A stretch of 64,000 nucleotides of DNA from Deroplatys truncata (Eukaryota; Arthropoda; Insecta; Mantodea; Mantidae). The notes beneath the pieces were generated by a model, which worked only from the letters and a program-made list of their open reading frames with translations, did no database searches and was not told where the DNA came from. The position numbers and the translations under genes are program-made. Shown here piece after piece: positions 17,991 through 29,380 of the stretch; positions within the stretch are counted from its first letter, which is position 1; every line of letters starts with the position of its first letter. The stretch is taken from assembly GCA_030765065.1 (NCBI GenBank), contig CM060981.1, positions 229,593,152-229,657,151 of the forward strand. The letters are read 5' to 3'.

Positions 17991-18470
17991 TCGTATGTGA
18001 TACATTCACATGCCTTTCTCTATCCTCTATCGTTTATTAGTGGATATACAAACTATTCTTACTAAAGAATAGTTGCCGGGCCAAGGACTGCCGGCCGAAC
18101 GCTCCGTTCCCTACAGGCGCCATGAGTGGGGTGCACTACTGGAACGTGGGACGCAGTCAGCGCCCGGATCTCTCCCGGCCGGCATATGTGGTCACCTCAA
18201 CCTGGAGCCCCTACTTTTCCATCAAGTAGCTCTCAGGAGCCTAACAAGGCTGAGTGCATCCGAGCCAGGTCTCCCAGCGAGGGAAAATCCCCATGCCGGG
18301 ACCGGGAATGCAACCCGGGTCTCCCACTTGGTACGCAGCTGCGCTATCACCGCGCTAAGGAGACACCATTTTTCTATCTACTTCATTTTAATCCAGATAA
18401 ACCTTTGCAGAAATAGTTACATTACATATTTCATTATAGATACAAAGGGAATAGCGACAGTCAGTTAAAA
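17991..18470 (+). mobile_element. Old R1 5' fragment carrying a SINE
   Basis: Begins TCGTATGTGATACATTCACA then TGCCTTTCTCTATC, a diverged R1 5' end. The old subfamily has an extra CGTTTATTAGTGGATATACA stretch. It is interrupted by the SINE at 18066-18357 and resumes with CTATCTACTTCATTTTAATC. Confidence 0.65.
18066..18357 (-). mobile_element. tRNA-derived SINE (type C)
   Basis: On the minus strand the head reads CCTTAGCGCGGTGATAGCGC and the B-box region GACCCGGGTTGCATTCCCGG. The body contains CACTCAGCCTTGTTAGGCTC and ends CCTTGGCCCGGCAAC. It is far more GC-rich than its surroundings. Two overlapping plus-strand open frames here are by-products of the GC content. The plus-strand junctions are AAAGAATA/GTTGCCGG and GAGACACC/ATTTTTC; I see no clear target duplication. 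Confidence 0.65.
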
Positions 18471-18484
18471 ATTAGGCTAACAGT

Positions 18485-18866
18485 CGATCTCTTTAAAACA
18501 CACAGCTTATTTCTAATAACTTTTTTGTGGCATAAGCCATTTCCGAGATATCCGCTATTAAGGTTCGAATTGTTCAATACCTTGTCATTCTTTTAAAGTC
18601 GTGTCGACTGCCAGTTGTTTCTTGCAATTGAATGGAAACAGTATGGAATGTTAAAGCCAACGTATATCGTCCAGTTCTTAACATTTAACTATCGCTATTC
18701 TCTTTGATAAATGTGTAATGTAACTATTTCCAAAGGTTTATCTCGATTAAGACGAGGTAGAAAAAATGAGCTTTCAAAGGAATAGTTTGTGTACCCACTA
18801 ATAAACAACAGAGGGTAAAGAAAGTCATCTGAATGTAACACATCAGATTTTGTTTTTCCTTCCACT
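18485..18866 (-). mobile_element. Old R1 fragment, reverse
   Basis: Reads as the reverse of the old R1 5' half: CATAAGCCATTTCCGAGATA, CATTTAACTATCGCTATTC, TCTCGATTAAGACGAGGTAG, then GTAACACATCAGATTTTG at the 5' terminus. Confidence 0.6.
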
Positions 18867-19034
18867 GTGCAATTTATTATTTGCCATTTTTGATACATAG
18901 GTATAACTAGGAATTCAACGCCGTGAGCCGGCTGCGTTACTTCTGCCCACCATTTTGTTTCAATGCTCGGGCCTTGTCTTTCAGCAGATATTGTTTACAG
19001 GATCTCGGATTACTGTTGGTACAAGTATTAAAAA
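18867..19034. other. Short unassigned gap
   Basis: About 170 bp between an inverted old R1 fragment and the next old R1 copy. No motif recognised. Confidence 0.4.
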
Positions 19035-20815
19035 TATCGGTTGTGTTACATTCATATGACCTTCTTTATCATTTATTAGTGGGTTTAAGATATATTCTTT
19101 CGAAAGCTTATTTTTATCTACTTTTTAAACATTTTGAGATAAACCTTTGCAGACGTAGCTATTACATATTGCGTTATAAATGCAAAGGTAATAGTGATAG
19201 TCAATTTTTACTTTCTCTACTACGTATAGTAAGTAGGGGAAGTATTGTATTCCACCCAAAATTTCGATACCGAGATATCACCGGAAATACATGTTTTGAG
19301 ACCCCCTGAATCCAAAAAAAGCATTTTTGGAAACATGTCCGTGTGTGTGTCTGTGTGTCTGTCTGTGTGTCTGTGTGTGTGTCTGTGAACAGCATACCTC
19401 AGAAACGAACAGTCAGATAAACACCAAACTTGGTATTTAGGTTCAGTATCTTCCAAGGATGCGACACGAAGGTTTTCAAGAAAATCCCCCAACCCCAGAG
19501 TACCCTTTACATGGAAGATTTTTCGAAAATTTTAATTTTCTCAAAAATGGCTCTAACGATTTTGATTAAAATATCATATGTTTAAGATATTTTTATGACA
19601 AATAAAATGTATATCTTGAATTTCCTGGGAATGTCTCCAAAAGTATTCTTTATTGTGAACGACTTTTGCATAACTGGTAAACCATAAGAGACAGACAAAA
19701 TGTTACTACACAAAAAATGTAGATCGCGTTAAAATACACAATTTATGGCATATACATTTTTTTAGTTGAGTGAACCATTTTCGAGATATTGCTTGTTATT
19801 TCCTTAAATTTTCCAATACTTATACTTTTTCTCAAATTCGTTATTCAATTTTTTATGTCCTGGATATGCAAACAGAATAGAATGCGCCACATAGCAACCA
19901 GCGCTTAAAAGATTTGACTATCGCTTATAACCTACCATGTTCCCCTTGCATCTACAAGAAAATTAGCAATAAGATTGACATCTCGATATCTCGAGTAACA
20001 TGAAGCATATGGAGAATAAACGTTTGTAAAAATAGTTTGTACAAGAGTAGAGAAAGTCATGTGAGTGTAACACATCAGATTTTTTAAGAACTGTATGCTG
20101 TATACTGGCCTAATAATTCTATACTGTTTCTATGACATCGCGACAAATGTCTACAAAACCTTAAAAGAATGACAGAGGAACAGTTCAAAGCATTAATATC
20201 AGATATCTCGGAAATGGCTTATGCCACAAAAATTATTTGAAATAAATTGTGTGTTTTAAAGGAATCTATTTTTTTCTGTAGTGCTCTTTTGCCTATCGTT
20301 GATCGTTTATCGGTTATATAAGATTATACAAAATTCCTTCCAAATGAAGAGGACTTCATAGGCGCACCCAAAAAATTCAAGAAATATACTTTGTCATGTA
20401 AATACCTTTAATATGTGGTATTTAAATAAAAATCATTAAAGCCGTTGTTTAGAAATTTAAAAAAAATTCGAAAAATCTTCCACGTAAAACGTAGTTTGGT
20501 GTGGAGGGGGAATTCTCTTACAAATCTTCGTGTGGCATCTTGGAAAGTTATTTAACTTAAGTATCAAGTTTAGTGTTTATACAACTTTTGGTTTTTGAAT
20601 TATGCTGTTCACAAATACACATACACATACACACTCTCTCTCCCTCTCTCCCTCCCTCTCTCTCTCTCAGACACAGACAAACACACACACACCCGGACCT
20701 TTATCTAAACATTCATATTTTGAATTCAGAGGGCCTCAAAACATGCATTTCTGGTGGATGTTTGGGTGGTATACAATATTTCCCCTGCTTATATACAGTA
20801 AAGAAAATAAATATT
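19035..20815 (+). mobile_element. Old R1, full length, split by a young R1
   Basis: The 5' part (19035-19209) starts GGTTGTGTTACATTCATATG. The 3' part (20080-20815) carries GATATCTCGGAAATGGCTTA, an (AC)/(CT)-rich microsatellite at 20618-20692, GGGCCTCAAAACATGCATTT and TTTCCCCTGCTTATATACAG. The young copy at 19210-20079 interrupts it in an A/T run. Confidence 0.7.
19210..20079 (-). mobile_element. Young R1 nested in old R1
   Basis: From ACTTTCTCTACTACG to GTGTAACACATCAGA on the plus strand, 870 bp. It has a (GTGT/GTCT) tract at 19341-19386. Flanks on both sides are T-runs (A-runs in element orientation), as in the other nested insertions. Confidence 0.85.
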
Positions 20816-21414
20816 AGTTTATGATACAAAGGATAAAAGTAAGATAGTGGCATACACTATTTTTAGACAGCGCTCGAATTTGTAAAATACCAATAATATT
20901 ATATTAATTCCTGAAACTAACAGCGATCACGTTTAGAACGCGTTCTTGAAAAAAGAAAAATGACGTTAGAAAAGCGAGGTGCCAGATGTTTTGATGCTTT
21001 ATTGATTCGCTGGTAGTCATTTTCAGTGACATTATTTTCAACATGTTTTGTGTATCATATGCTTTCTGGATTTTTTTGGGGCTTCTGCAATTTCACTTCT
21101 ATTTCAGTTTCTTCTGAATTCACAATTTCCGCCGTTTAATCTTTATGTAGGTTAGATAAAAGAATAGTGTTTTAGATTAAAGAAATCTGTCAATATAACG
21201 ATTAACTCTAAAACGAATTGCAATAAATTGAAATATGACGATTTGTATTGAGAACAGATAATGCGAGCGCCATGAGAAATTATTCATATAAAAAGACATA
21301 ATGAAAAGCAAAACCTAATCAAGTCCAGTTATTAAATATGTGCAAATACAAAGGGTATTTGCCATGTGATTGGACTTGAAACCAAAATTTCACTACTAGT
21401 GCGATAATCTAAAG
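20816..21414. other. Unassigned AT-rich stretch
   Basis: About 600 bp with no repeat, open frame or RNA motif that I recognise. Confidence 0.4.
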
Positions 21415-21565
21415 CAGTGCTGGCAAAAACACGACTCGCGAAGCGTGTGACTCGCAGGCGCAGCTCCTTTTTAGCCGTTTATTCATTTGTTTTGTGCTGC
21501 TGAGTGGTGTAGTGCGTGTTGCATATTTGATGACTCGAGAGAAAAAGGCATTTTTGCCACCGTTG
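21415..21565. mobile_element. hAT-type MITE, copy 1 (151 bp)
   Basis: Starts CAGTGCTGGCAAAAACACGA and ends with the reverse of CAACGGTGGCAAAAATGCC. The flanking 8-bp direct repeat is ATCTAAAG / ATCTAAGG (7 of 8). It shares the interior block GTAGTGCGTGTT and CATATTTG with the copy at 50260. Terminal CAG and 8-bp duplications are typical of hAT elements. Confidence 0.8.
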
Positions 21566-21573
21566 ATCTAAGG

Positions 21574-23320
21574 CTTTCAGCTCGTATAATTTGTTAGAAG
21601 TTCTATCTTTTAGGCTACGCTGTCTAAAAAGGTATGTTTTGAACTTAATGTGTAACGAAAGCGCTGTTCAGATGTACAGTCACATTTAAAATAATTGCCA
21701 CAAACATAAACATCCTAAAAATTGGTTCAAAATAGACTAGGCTGTAAAGAACTGGAGAAAGGGTCAGTTAGCTGAAAGGACAGCGCTCAATTTTACTCGC
21801 CTCCTTGAAGGAGAATAAGAGAGAGCAGTCGTCTCGGTATTTTCAATATCAAGAGTTGTCTGCCTAGCTCATCTTTCAATAGATTCCGCAGAGTTTCCGC
21901 TTGAAGTAAACTTTAGCTTAAAGTATCTAACAGTAACGGCGTCAAATAGATTGTTCATTTACAACAAGCTGCATGAATATTTACGATCACAATAAAAAGT
22001 AATTTAATTCTTCCTTTGGGACATAACTTTCAAATGACTATCTAAAAATCTTGTATACAACGCGTAGCAAAGGTGTGATTTATGCTCTACATATTTTGCC
22101 TTTCTCGCCTCTACCTCAGTGGAGAATCCTCAACACCTAGAGGATAAATTCCTCATAAAGTAAACTTTTGCATAAATAGTTATCAGTGGCGGCACCTATA
22201 TAAGAGCACAAGAGACATGAACACCCTAACTTTTGACACCTTGCGAATTTATTGATTATTTTTTCTTTGAATGCCATTAAACGTAAGATATATGCGTAAT
22301 TTAAAATCTACGTCGTTTAAATCTACTGCGGTATCCCTCTAAACTCGATGAAATGTGGCAACAGGTTCGCTAACACATCTTGACTTGTGCACGTTTTAAG
22401 GAGCTTTTGCGCAAGCGCAACCGGTATGACGTAATTACCTTATGGATGAAATACAGTGGCTTGTGCACACTTGCAGGGTATACGAAGGTTCTCCCGGCTG
22501 TGTATTCATACTATCTCTAGATGGTAGCACTGCTGCAGAAGCAGGTAACGTGCACGAGAGCGGAAACGTCTCCCGGTTATTCTAGACCATCCGTTCTCTT
22601 AACTGCAATTTAATTTACTCATTACGCCGTTCTTGCCCTAAACACTGTGCTTGGGAGCGGCTCCAGTTATATCAATTTGTTCATAATTACAATTGTTCTA
22701 CAGCACATGCTATTTCACATTTTCACGGTTGTCTGACTCTAAAATTTTGTGAACATCTAGCCGCTACTGGCTGTTATGCAGTTTTGTAACAATAATCGAT
22801 AGTGCGATGTTTGAAATCCGGTGTTAAAATTTACTCAGGTGTTTCCTGCGTTTATTTCAGGACATTATAGCCCGATAAAGTAAAATTACAGTCGCCTAAA
22901 ACATCCATACTTAAAAGAAATAAATTAATCGTTAAATGTATTGAAAATATGAAGCTATTCAATGTTATCCATGTTTAAGACCACCATTACTATTCTGTTT
23001 AGCTACGTTAGTTTTCATAATTATGTTTAGAAATGGCAACCAGGGTAAAATACATACAAGCTACGGTATAAGCTCTCATTTAACAAACGGTATTTATGTC
23101 ATGAAGTTTAACGACAACAACGAATTAATAAATCTACTGAAACTAGGGGAATATTCAAATATAAATCATATTTATGTTTCCATTATAAACTTTAATATTG
23201 TCGTAGTTATCCATTACTACATACGAAGAGGAAGTGTAATAGAAATATATTTCGAAAATATTCCAGAAAATGTAATAAAGAAAGACAATAAATCATGAAT
23301 ATGAGCTGCATTTAAACAGA
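21574..23320. other. Unassigned stretch
   Basis: No gene recognised. A 91-codon plus-strand frame at 23023-23298 encodes an Asn/Ile-rich peptide without a known domain; it lies just upstream of the SINE at 23333 and the LINE remnant at 23640 and could be the eroded start of that LINE, but I cannot show it. CAGTGGCGGC at 22183 resembles a transposon tip but no partner end was found. Confidence 0.3.
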
Positions 23321-23332
23321 GAATTACTCGAA

Positions 23333-23625
23333 ATTAAATTGAGTTTTATTTATGGACGCTCTTTAACTGCTATAGTCCTTAGCGTCCCATTCTGTATTGG
23401 GCGTGAAAGACCGCTAATTTTGCTCAGAGGCCTCTTTATCAGGCTTGAGGTTCTTTTACGTGCCGTAAATCTACGTCGCGGGACCACCGACTTTACATCC
23501 CTTCCGAAGGAAACCAATGCAAGGATTTTACGCCCGAAAAAATCCATCGCCCTCCGCCGGGTTTGAACCCGCGACCTCGGGAACTAGATGCTAGCATGGT
23601 AACCACCAGATCACGGAGGACGACC
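23333..23625 (-). mobile_element. SINE type A, copy 2, with target duplication
   Basis: Flanked by a perfect 12-bp direct repeat GAATTACTCGAA (23321-23332 and 23626-23637). On the minus strand it starts CGGTCGTCCTCCGTGATC, has the A-box GTGGTTACCATGC and B-box GGGTTCAAACCCGG, and ends with CATAAATAAAACTCAATTTA. This copy gives the clean boundaries of the family (293 bp). Confidence 0.92.
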
Positions 23626-23639
23626 GAATTACTCGAACT

Positions 23640-25620
23640 TGACAGCATAAAGAACCTTTACAAGAGAAAATTAGAAATTAAAATATGACATAATCCTTTA
23701 AAAAGCAGATGATATTGAAGAAACGGCTGAAACACAATGTAATACATGCACCAGAAGAGGCCTTAGAAACTACAAAAGTAAAAATAAATCAGCAATTTAA
23801 CTACAATTCCCCATTGTTTTGTGAGGATTTCAGAAACTTAGAAAAATTTTTAAAAAAAGAGAAGCTTATGTTAAATCAATAACGACAAAAAGATGCGAGC
23901 ACTTTAATTCATGTAAGCAAATAAGAAGTGGATTAAATATTAAAATTCGAAAAATTAAACAAGACTCCTAACAACCTTACCCCAGTGGTTTGCAAAGAGA
24001 CATTTATGGAGCACAAACACAAATCTGGCGAGCAATACGCAATCAAAGGCGGAAGCAAAAGTGTACATCAATATAAATAAAAGTGATGAAGCTAATTGGA
24101 TAAAATGCTTCACGGATTTGTATTTTGAGGAGACAGAAAGAGACTTTTAGGTTCGAGGCACTTATAAGGTATTTACAGAGACAACCAAAGAAGAAATAAC
24201 TGAAACTTTATTAATACTAACAAATAAAAAAACAAACAACAGTTCCAATGAGATGAGATGTCGAAATATGAAGGACATATTGTATGAAAAAATCACTACA
24301 TTAATGAAACAAATTCTTGCCTATCAAGAATTCCAAAAGAATGGTAAACAGTATTTTCATTCAAGTTTTTAAAAAAGGATAAGAGCAAATTATAAAGAAA
24401 CAAATATTCTTAGTTCACTCCTGAAACTAACAAATAACACAATTCACAGGAAATAAAATAAATAATTTTAACATCTGCTGACAATAAGGTTTCTGACCAG
24501 GACATTCATGCAATGATGCGATCTTTGCTATGAGACAAATAGAGAAAAAATTTTAGAATATAATAAATAGGGTTTTTATGCTTTATTGACATGACAAAAA
24601 AGCATTTGATAGTTCACCATTAAATATCATTTTTAAATTTTTATAAGAAAGTAATGTACCAAACGGGTTACGTTTATTAATTGAAGATATCTATAACTCA
24701 TAATTTAAAAAACTTAAGGTGAATAATCAGGTACAACCGAAATATCATTAAAGAAGTGTGTGCGACAAGGAGATTTCCTAAGCCCACTATTGTTCAATAT
24801 TGTTGTGGATAAAGTCATTGAAGAATTAAAATAGAAACCAGGTTACTAAATGAGAAATGGACAGATACATATAATTCTCTATCCGAATGATTATAATATT
24901 GGTCTCGGATAATGAGGATAACTTACAAACACTATTATAGCAGCTTTTCTGAAGTTGTAAAAGTATTGAAGATTATACTAATTAAACCAAGTTGATGAGA
25001 ATAAATAAGCACCTGTTAGATGCAAATTAGTAATTGAAAATAGTATAACACAAGTAATGGCTTTTAAATATTTAAGAGGTGAAAATAACCAGTACTGGTA
25101 TATTGCGAAACGAAGTACTTTCACAAGCAAAGGTATGTGGTTTCCTGATCGATATAATACGCAAAAATGGATATCTACATGCCAACCTAAGCTAAGAATT
25201 TATAAAAATGTCATTAGACCAGTATTAACGTACTCATCCGAAACTGGACAGACACTGTAAAGACAAAGAAATTTAATGGAAGTAACAGAAATGACAAACC
25301 TAAGAAGGTAGGGGTTAACGAAACTTGATATAAATAGAGCGAGGATATAGAGACAAATGCAGAATAAAGAATAATACTGTCTAATGAACTAAGGAAAGAA
25401 GAGATGAACGGAATGATTATTTTTCAAGGATGGCACCTTAGTAGATACTATTCCGGAAGGGGGGGGGGAGCCCAGAAAAGCCAAGGAAAAAATGGAGTGA
25501 TTCATACTCCAGAAGAAACAGCTAGTTGCCTAATTCCAGAGAAGACGAATAACAAACCTCGAGCCTTATTAATCCGATATTTATCATTTTCTGAGTGTTG
25601 CATAGCTTAAATCCCTATGT
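23640..25620 (+). pseudogene. Decayed LINE reverse transcriptase
   Basis: Fragments of a non-LTR retrotransposon ORF2 are readable in shifting frames. At about 24005 a segment reads QIWRAIRNQR-like; at about 24090 EANWIKCFTDLYFEE; at 24183 TTKEEITETLLILTNKKTN; at about 24580 an FID...KKAFD-type motif split by a frameshift; at 24760-24831 VRQGDFLSPLLFNIVVDKV, the conserved RT block; at 24880 YPND in place of YADD; and at 25201-25240 KNVIRPVLTYSSETG, the post-RT motif. Many stops and frameshifts, and a damaged catalytic box, mean it is dead. The clade cannot be assigned with confidence. Poly-G at 25460 and the rest of the 3' part carry no recognised motif. Confidence 0.8.
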
Positions 25621-25639
25621 CTTTATAGGCTATCGAGAT

Positions 25640-26060
25640 GAGATTACATAAAAACTTATGGAAATATATTTATACTACTAGTGAAAACTAATGCACTACC
25701 TTTCGCTCATGACTTCATATACGTTGGGCCAAAATCTAAAATGTTGCACCTTGCGCAAAAATAATTCATGAACTTCGCATTTTCAATAATGAGGAAGCTC
25801 CATTAATGTACGCAAACTAAGGCAGTATCGCTTATGAAAGGCTGTAGTTCAGATCTTGGGCTGGAGTGTACCTATTTGAGCTGGGCTCTTGGCGCAACTT
25901 GTCAGTGGGGAGAGAAGCGGAGACAAATTGCTCGAGTATACTTGGTTCTATTCACGTGGCATGTAGGGCCAGACACTTGCGTGTGATATTACATTTCAGC
26001 TGCACCGTGACCCAGTTGCAGCGACGGCAGTTGCTTTTTAAAGCAGACCGATTGTTTCCC
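25640..26060. other. Unassigned stretch before a SINE cluster
   Basis: No motif recognised; the sequence becomes GC-richer towards 26000. Confidence 0.35.
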
Positions 26061-26067
26061 TCCCAAA

Positions 26068-26470
26068 CACCGAGCGAGATGGCTCCGGGGTAACGCGTGA
26101 TCGCCCACTTTGACTATGAGTTTTTCCGTGATTTCCCCGGGTCAGTTAGGGGAATGCTGGGGTGGTTTCTCATCTAACCTCTACACGATTTCCGCTTCAT
26201 TCCGTTTCCTTCTTATCTTTCAGGTGTGCTTATAAGTTTCGTCGAGTATGGCGGTTGCAGATAGACGGCGCGGATGCTTGCTCAAAGGAAAGCGTACTCC
26301 TCATGGACAATAGAGAGCTGCTTGGTCATCTGGTCGTTGATCGCCCTCTCTGTGCAGCCCCAGCAGTGCGACGGGTCTTCGAGCCCGGAATTGTTTAGGG
26401 CCTCCCGTGCGTCTCAGCAGTCTATAACCTCCTATGGTTCCCTCACTTCATCCCTTTCTACGGGGTAGTA
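26068..26470 (+). mobile_element. SINE type B, subfamily 2, copy 1
   Basis: Head CACCGAGCGAGATGGCTCCG then GGTAACGCG; body TTCCGTGATTTCCCCGGGTC and GGGGAATGCTGGGGTGGTTT shared with all type B copies. The distal part CTTATCTTTCAGGTGTGCTT, ATGGCGGTTGCAGATAGACG and GCGCGGATGCTTGC matches only the reverse copy at 34925-35305. Confidence 0.75.
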
Positions 26471-26654
26471 GCTACAATTGTTCTAGGCAAGTTTATTGGC
26501 GAGGTATGCCCCCCTCCGTTGCATATCCCCCAACATTTCCCTCTCAAACTTAACAGCTCGCTTGTCTGATTGAAACGCATATTATTAAACAGTATAGATT
26601 ATTAAATGATGGGTTAAAATATATTATCAATTTTACTTTCTCTACGAACTACTA
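26471..26654. other. Short unassigned gap
   Basis: AT-rich, no motif recognised. Confidence 0.35.
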
Positions 26655-27100
26655 TTTTAACCAAGCGGGATGGCTCAGGCGATAACGTCTCTGGCCCGCA
26701 TTCGATAGATTGTGGGTTCGATTCTCGCAGTCACCTTCCTGACCCATAGGTTTTTCGGGGGTTTCCGGGGTTGCTAGGCGAATGCTGGGAAGGATTGTTA
26801 AGTCCCCCGAATTTCCTGTCCCTCCATTTCACCCCCATTCTCATTTCACTTCACATTTCTTCCGTTTAGTCTCTTTCAGGGTTCTACTTGTCTGCGGGAG
26901 GTCTCGGTGTGTGCTTGGCAGGAGAAAAGGATGCTCTGTGGAAACCTTCGTCCACCGGAATGGGGGCGATCTCCGGATTCCGAGCCCCCAAGTAGAATGT
27001 AAGGCCACAGGGGGAGGAGAACCGGCTGCATCAGTGCCCATCCTGGGAGTTTTAATCTGTAAATGATAGGTACCCCGACCTCTGCCTATCATGCCCCCTG
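26655..27100 (+). mobile_element. SINE type B, subfamily 1, copy 1
   Basis: Head AACCAAGCGGGATGGCTCAG then GCGATAACGTC; B-box GTGGGTTCGATTCTCG; body TAGGTTTTTCGGGGGTTTCC and TGCTAGGCGAATGCTGGGAA. The body ends near 27090 with AAATGATAGGTACCCCG. Pol III promoter elements identify it as tRNA-derived. Confidence 0.75.
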
Positions 27101-27224
27101 GTCCGGCGCTCTCTGTCTTCTCTTACCTCATCCGTCTCTCCCTGGGCATAGGTACATAAGATCTATGTAGATCGACGTGCTAAATCCCCCTCTGCGTTGA
27201 ATTCTAATCGTGCCTATGCTAAAT

Positions 27225-27642
27225 AGAGGAGGTTTGCATTCCATCCGAAAATTAAATAGCAGATTTCACCGGAAAAATATATTTTGTAGTCTCTGAATCC
27301 ACAAGAACATTCTTAGAAAAACATGTGCGTGTGCAGGTGCGTGTGCGCGTGCGCGTGCGCGTGCGAGTGCGAGTGCGCGTGTGAACAGCATCTTCCGAGG
27401 ATGCGACAAGAAAAGTTTTAAGAAAATCCCCTTCTCCAAACTTCTGTTTAAAACGAAAAACTTTAGTTGTATTTTGTTTTCTCAAAAATTTCAACGATTT
27501 TAATTAAAATACCACAATATGTTTAAGGTATTGCCATGACAAATGAAATGAAATGTCTATCTTAAATTTTCTGGTAATAGCCTCTTTATTCTTAACTTTA
27601 GTGTAACTGGGAAACCGTAAGAGATACACAAAGCATTACTAC

Positions 27643-27683
<41 letters not shown>

Positions 27684-28432
27684 ACACACACATATATATA
27701 GGGTGGAATATTTAAGTTGAGACTGTATAATATCTCCAAAACTAAACGTTGTAGAAAGAAATGTTGCTTGATATTATGGGGGAAAGTAAATGCCATTAGT
27801 CGTGTTTTGTTTAGAGGACGCTATCATTGTCATTTTAGGGTCACATAAAGGAAAAGCCGGATAAATACCAAACTTGGCATTTAGGTTCCATATCTTCCAA
27901 AGATGCGATACGATTTTTAAGAAAATCCCCCCGATATGGAACTTTTTTCTTTTTTATCTTCTCAAAAATGGCTCTAAAGGTTTTGATTAAAACGCCATAT
28001 ATTAAAGATATTTGCATTTCAAATAAAATGTATATCTTGTACTTTCCAGGAGCAGCTTTCTTCTCTGCGATTGGAAGGAATTTCGCATAATCTTGTATAA
28101 ATGGTAAACGATACGTGATAGACGGAAACGCACTTCACAAAAGATGTAGATCTCTTTAAAATACACAGTTTACTTCGAATAGCTCTTTTGCCACGTAACC
28201 GTTTTCGAAATATCCATTATTAAGGTTTGGAGTTGTTCAATACTTTTATTCTTTTTAAGTCCTGTCAATTTTCGGTTGTTTCTCGCTATTGCATGGAAAG
28301 AGTATGGCCAGCATATAGATCCTAATTCTTAAACAGTTGACTATCGCTGTATCCTCTGTATGTATAATGAAATGTGTAGTGTAGCTATTTCTCAAAAGGT
28401 CTATCTCGATTATAATAAAGTAGTTAAAAAAA
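27225..28432 (-). mobile_element. Old R1 copies, reverse, with R3 between
   Basis: 27225-27640 reads as the R1 3' half in reverse with a (GCGTGT/GCGAGT) microsatellite at 27327-27382. After R3 (27690-27850), 27851-28432 continues with CCGGATAAATACCAAACTTG and runs through the R1 5' half. Either two truncated copies or one copy split by R3 and a (CA)n tract (27645-27688). Confidence 0.6.
27690..27850 (+). repeat. R3 repeat copy 3
   Basis: ATATATAGGGTGGAATATTT, AAGTTGAGACTGTA, GCTTGATATTATGGGGGA, CGTGTTTTGTTTAGAGGACG, CATTTTAGGGTCA in the same order as at 4090-4245. It lies between two reverse old R1 segments. Confidence 0.6.
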
Positions 28433-29273
28433 TCTTATGTGTTGCACCCACATGACTTTCTCTACTCTTGTACAAAATAGTTTTACAAACGCTTATTCTC
28501 CATCTACTTACTTCATGTTAATCGAGATAAACATTTACAGAAACTATTTAATTGCTAATTTTCTTGTAGGTGCAAGGGAAATATGGTAGGCTTTAAGCGA
28601 TAGTTAAATGTTTTAAGACCTAGTTACTATGTGGAGCATTCTCATTGAATGTCCAAGACATAAAAAACGAATAACGAATTCCCATTTCAGAAAAAGTATA
28701 AGTATTGGAAAATTCAAATAAATAACAAGGAATATCTCAGAAATTATGCACTCCACAAAAACAATTATGACATAAATTGTGCGGTTTAACGATATCTACA
28801 TTTTTTTTGTGTGGTAACATTTTTTCTATCCCTTACGGTTTACCAGTTAGGCGAAAGTCATTCAGAATGAAGAGAGTTTTGGGACATTTCCAGAAAATTC
28901 AAAATAAGCATTTCATTTTCCATAAAAGTATCTTAAACAAAAGATATTTTAAGCAAGAGCAATCTTTGAGAAAATCAAAATCTTCGGAAAGTGTTCCATG
29001 TAAAGGGTAGTCTGGGTTGAGGAATTTTCTTGAAAATCTTCATGTCGTAACCTTGAAAGGTAGTAAATTCAAGTACCAAGTTTGGTATTTATCTGAATTT
29101 TCGTTTTTGAGTTATGCTGTTCACAGACAGACACACACACACGGACATGTTTCCAAAAATGCTTTACTTGGATTCAGAAGACTTCAAAACATGTATTTAC
29201 GGTAAAATCTCGATATAGAATTTGGGGGTGGAATGCAATACTTCCCCTACTTACTATACGTAGTAGAGAAAGT
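28433..29273 (+). mobile_element. R1 nested in old R1
   Basis: Starts TCTTATGTGTTGCACCCACA after a run of seven A; ends TACTATACGTAGTAGAGAAA then GT. The microsatellite is short (29127-29141). Downstream, ATAAAGGTTTCGTAGGAATA resumes the outer old reverse R1. Confidence 0.75.
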
Positions 29274-29380
29274 ATAAAGGTTTCGTAGGAATAGGTTGCC
29301 TACCCACTAATAAACGATAGCGGGTAGAGAAAGTCGTAAAAGGAGTATTGTATTCATTACAGAAATTCAATATCTAAACT

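Noticed and set aside
18073..18468. GC-rich plus-strand frames of 131 and 96 codons.
   Set aside because: They lie on the reverse of a tRNA-derived SINE and extend into R1; no protein motif.
20641..20692. CT/CA-rich tract considered as an independent microsatellite.
   Set aside because: Its flanks place it as the microsatellite of an old R1 copy.
22183..22210. CAGTGGCGGCACC, similar to a hAT-type transposon tip.
   Set aside because: No inverted partner or 8-bp duplication was found in the neighbourhood.
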